Part shown: piece after piece, positions 62,827-64,000 of the stretch
Layout: each line of letters begins with the position of its first letter
Numbering within the stretch: position 1 is the first letter of the stretch
NCBI GenBank assembly: GCA_031261265.1
Contig: JAISKI010000004.1
Coordinates: 1 to 64,000, forward strand
Direction of reading: 5' to 3'
Source: Candidatus Peribacteria bacterium
Lineage (GTDB): Bacteria; Patescibacteria; JAEDAM01; Absconditabacterales; Absconditicoccaceae
Length of the DNA stretch: 64,000 bases
The notes under the pieces: generated by a model
What the model saw: the letters and a program-made list of their open reading frames with translations, nothing else
Database searches by the model: none
What the model was told of the DNA's origin: nothing
Position numbers and translations under genes: made by a program

Positions 62827-63519
62827 ATGCATAAAGCTCAGCAGGGTTTTACTTTGATCGAAGTGGTAATAGCACTGACGCTTTTTTCGTTTGTCATTAT
62901 TGGGATAATCACAGCGGTGAATAGGGCCTATGCCTACGTTCAGCAGGCGAGACTCAATGTGATAGCGATGAATTTGACCAGAGAAGGGATGGAAATGATA
63001 TATAATATTAGAGATACTAATCGAAGAGTATGGGCTGGTTTGAAAGACGGATATTGGCTAAAGAGGGATCCTTTTACTACCCCAAGTGAAATTATGACAC
63101 CTGGATATTATAGTATTAGCTCAAATATAAAAAATATGCAGGTTTATCCTATGTTAGAATTACAATATTCTTTAGATGCTTCTGCATATTATGATATGGA
63201 TAACATACTTACAGACCCCGAAGTTTCTTCAAAATTTAAAGTATCCTTTACAGGGTATGTTTATTCTGGCACAGAAGGCACCCCTATTTCCTGATTGATG
63301 GCAAAAGAAGCAGATTTTTATAGAATGGTAAAAGTAATGGGAATATATGACAAAAAAGGTACTCCAAATAGTCTAGCAGATAATACAACAGTACAAGAGT
63401 CTCTTTCCCATCAGGGTGAACCATATGAGCTTCGCTTCTGTGTAAAAACTTTTTACGCTGGTGGGGCACAACGTGGATCTACGGAGCTTTGTGGTCTGAT
63501 GACCAACTTCAAGGAATAA
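62827..63519 (+). CDS. type IV pilin-like (pseudopilin) protein
   Basis: A 230-residue protein with the prepilin signal QQGFTLIEVVIALTLFSFVI. Cleavage follows Gly, giving a mature N-terminal FTLIE with the +5 Glu. It resembles minor pilins of PilV/PilW type. One UGA (63292) is read as Gly. ATG 62827 is chosen since it places the pilin motif at residues 6-25; an upstream in-frame ATG at 62770 exists. It is expected at the base or tip of a pilus used for attachment or DNA uptake. Confidence 0.82.
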
Positions 63520-64000
63520 AAAATCAGACGTTCCCTTTAATTTCACGACTCAGACATCAAAGTAGGATCCCATAGATCGTGAAGAAAAGATAATTTACCA
63601 TACTGTCTTCAAAAACGTGCAGTACGAACCCGATCAAAAGGAGTGCGAGCAATCCACGTTGAATCTGTACACTTTCAGGAGTGGTTAGTCCCTGTTTTCT
63701 GAGCATCGCCTGCATTCCTATCAGTTGGAATATCACTATCGCCCAGAGGATCAACCCTATTGTCCCCGTATCCAGTAAAATCTCAAAATAATAATTTTCT
63801 GGCAGCATAGTTCCGTTGTGATGGATGGCTGGTCCAGAACTTCCCAATCCATAGCCTAGAGGTTGCTGAATAATCTGCGGAATAGCTCCCAATTTGCTCG
63901 TGATGTGGACTAGGGTAGAGTCCCATTTAAGTACAGAAAGTCCTAGAAAAGCGAGTACAATAGCTATTCCTGCTCCTCGGAGCAGCTTTTTATTTTTCTT
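63479..64000 (-). CDS. O-antigen ligase/Wzy-like polytopic protein, C-terminal part
   Basis: The gene is cut by the right edge of the window. The visible 173 residues hold GYGLGSSGPAIHHNGTMLPEN (the conserved periplasmic loop with a His-Asn in Wzy_C proteins) and three membrane helices. UGA at 63557 is read as Gly, and the frame runs on to TAG 63479, overlapping the pilin gene by 41 bases; stopping at UGA would avoid the overlap. Such enzymes transfer or polymerise surface glycans. Confidence 0.7.

Overview
This window comes from a low-GC bacterium of the Candidate Phyla Radiation that reads UGA as glycine (genetic code 25), as Absconditabacteria (SR1) and Gracilibacteria do. With UGA as a stop, most genes break into fragments. 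With UGA as Gly, the fragments join in one frame into full-length conserved proteins: class B PBP, PrmC, PflB, MnmA, DnaG, SmpB, L6, S8 and a MacB-type permease. The UGA codons fall on invariant glycines, such as the RGITI motif of a LepA GTPase domain and the REIGIRKAIGA motif of the permease. A tRNA with anticodon UCA, G1:C72, C2:G71 and U73 (59954-60027) is the matching decoder. All coordinates below use UGA=Gly unless stated.

Layout. 0-2 kb: a deleted rhuM relic and a small membrane protein between 31-bp direct repeats. 2-13 kb: transporter, class B PBP, PrmC, a DEDD exonuclease fused to a helicase-like region, an acidic protein, two possible small RNAs, pyruvate formate-lyase. 13-19 kb: a structured RNA candidate, a 1051-residue reverse transcriptase with a duplicated N-terminal module, and an 848-residue lytic-transglycosylase protein. 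19-28 kb: tRNA-His, a CoaD-CoaE-HD fusion carrying a frameshift, a BroN antirepressor/methyltransferase module flanked by 21-bp repeats, truncated lepA, mnmA, dnaG, hicBA. 28-38 kb: secreted and surface proteins, a DUF1016 nuclease, and a 1503-residue Cys-rich, Ca-binding repeat protein. 38-40 kb and 45.8-46.6 kb: genes without in-frame UGA, two of which seem to end at UGA. 41-49 kb: MacA/MacB-like export, SmpB, PrsW-like protease, ferredoxin, Nudix. 49-53 kb: part of the spc ribosomal operon (L24-L5-S14-S8-L6-L18-S5; no L30 follows). 54-60 kb: HflK/HflC-like pair, acyltransferase, paralogous membrane proteins. 60-64 kb: tRNA-Gly(UCA), tRNA-Tyr, a tandem array of decaying tRNA-Ala copies around one intact gene, GIY-YIG, YceD, two membrane proteins, a pseudopilin and an O-antigen-ligase-like protein cut by the window edge.

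The gene set fits a small fermentative cell with a simple wall, large secreted proteins and pili, as expected of an episymbiont or predator. The points most worth attention are the recoding with its tRNA, apparent UGA stops within a recoded genome, the large RT with its neighbouring RNA, and palindrome-rich repeats inserted in frame into mnmA (three times) and dnaG.
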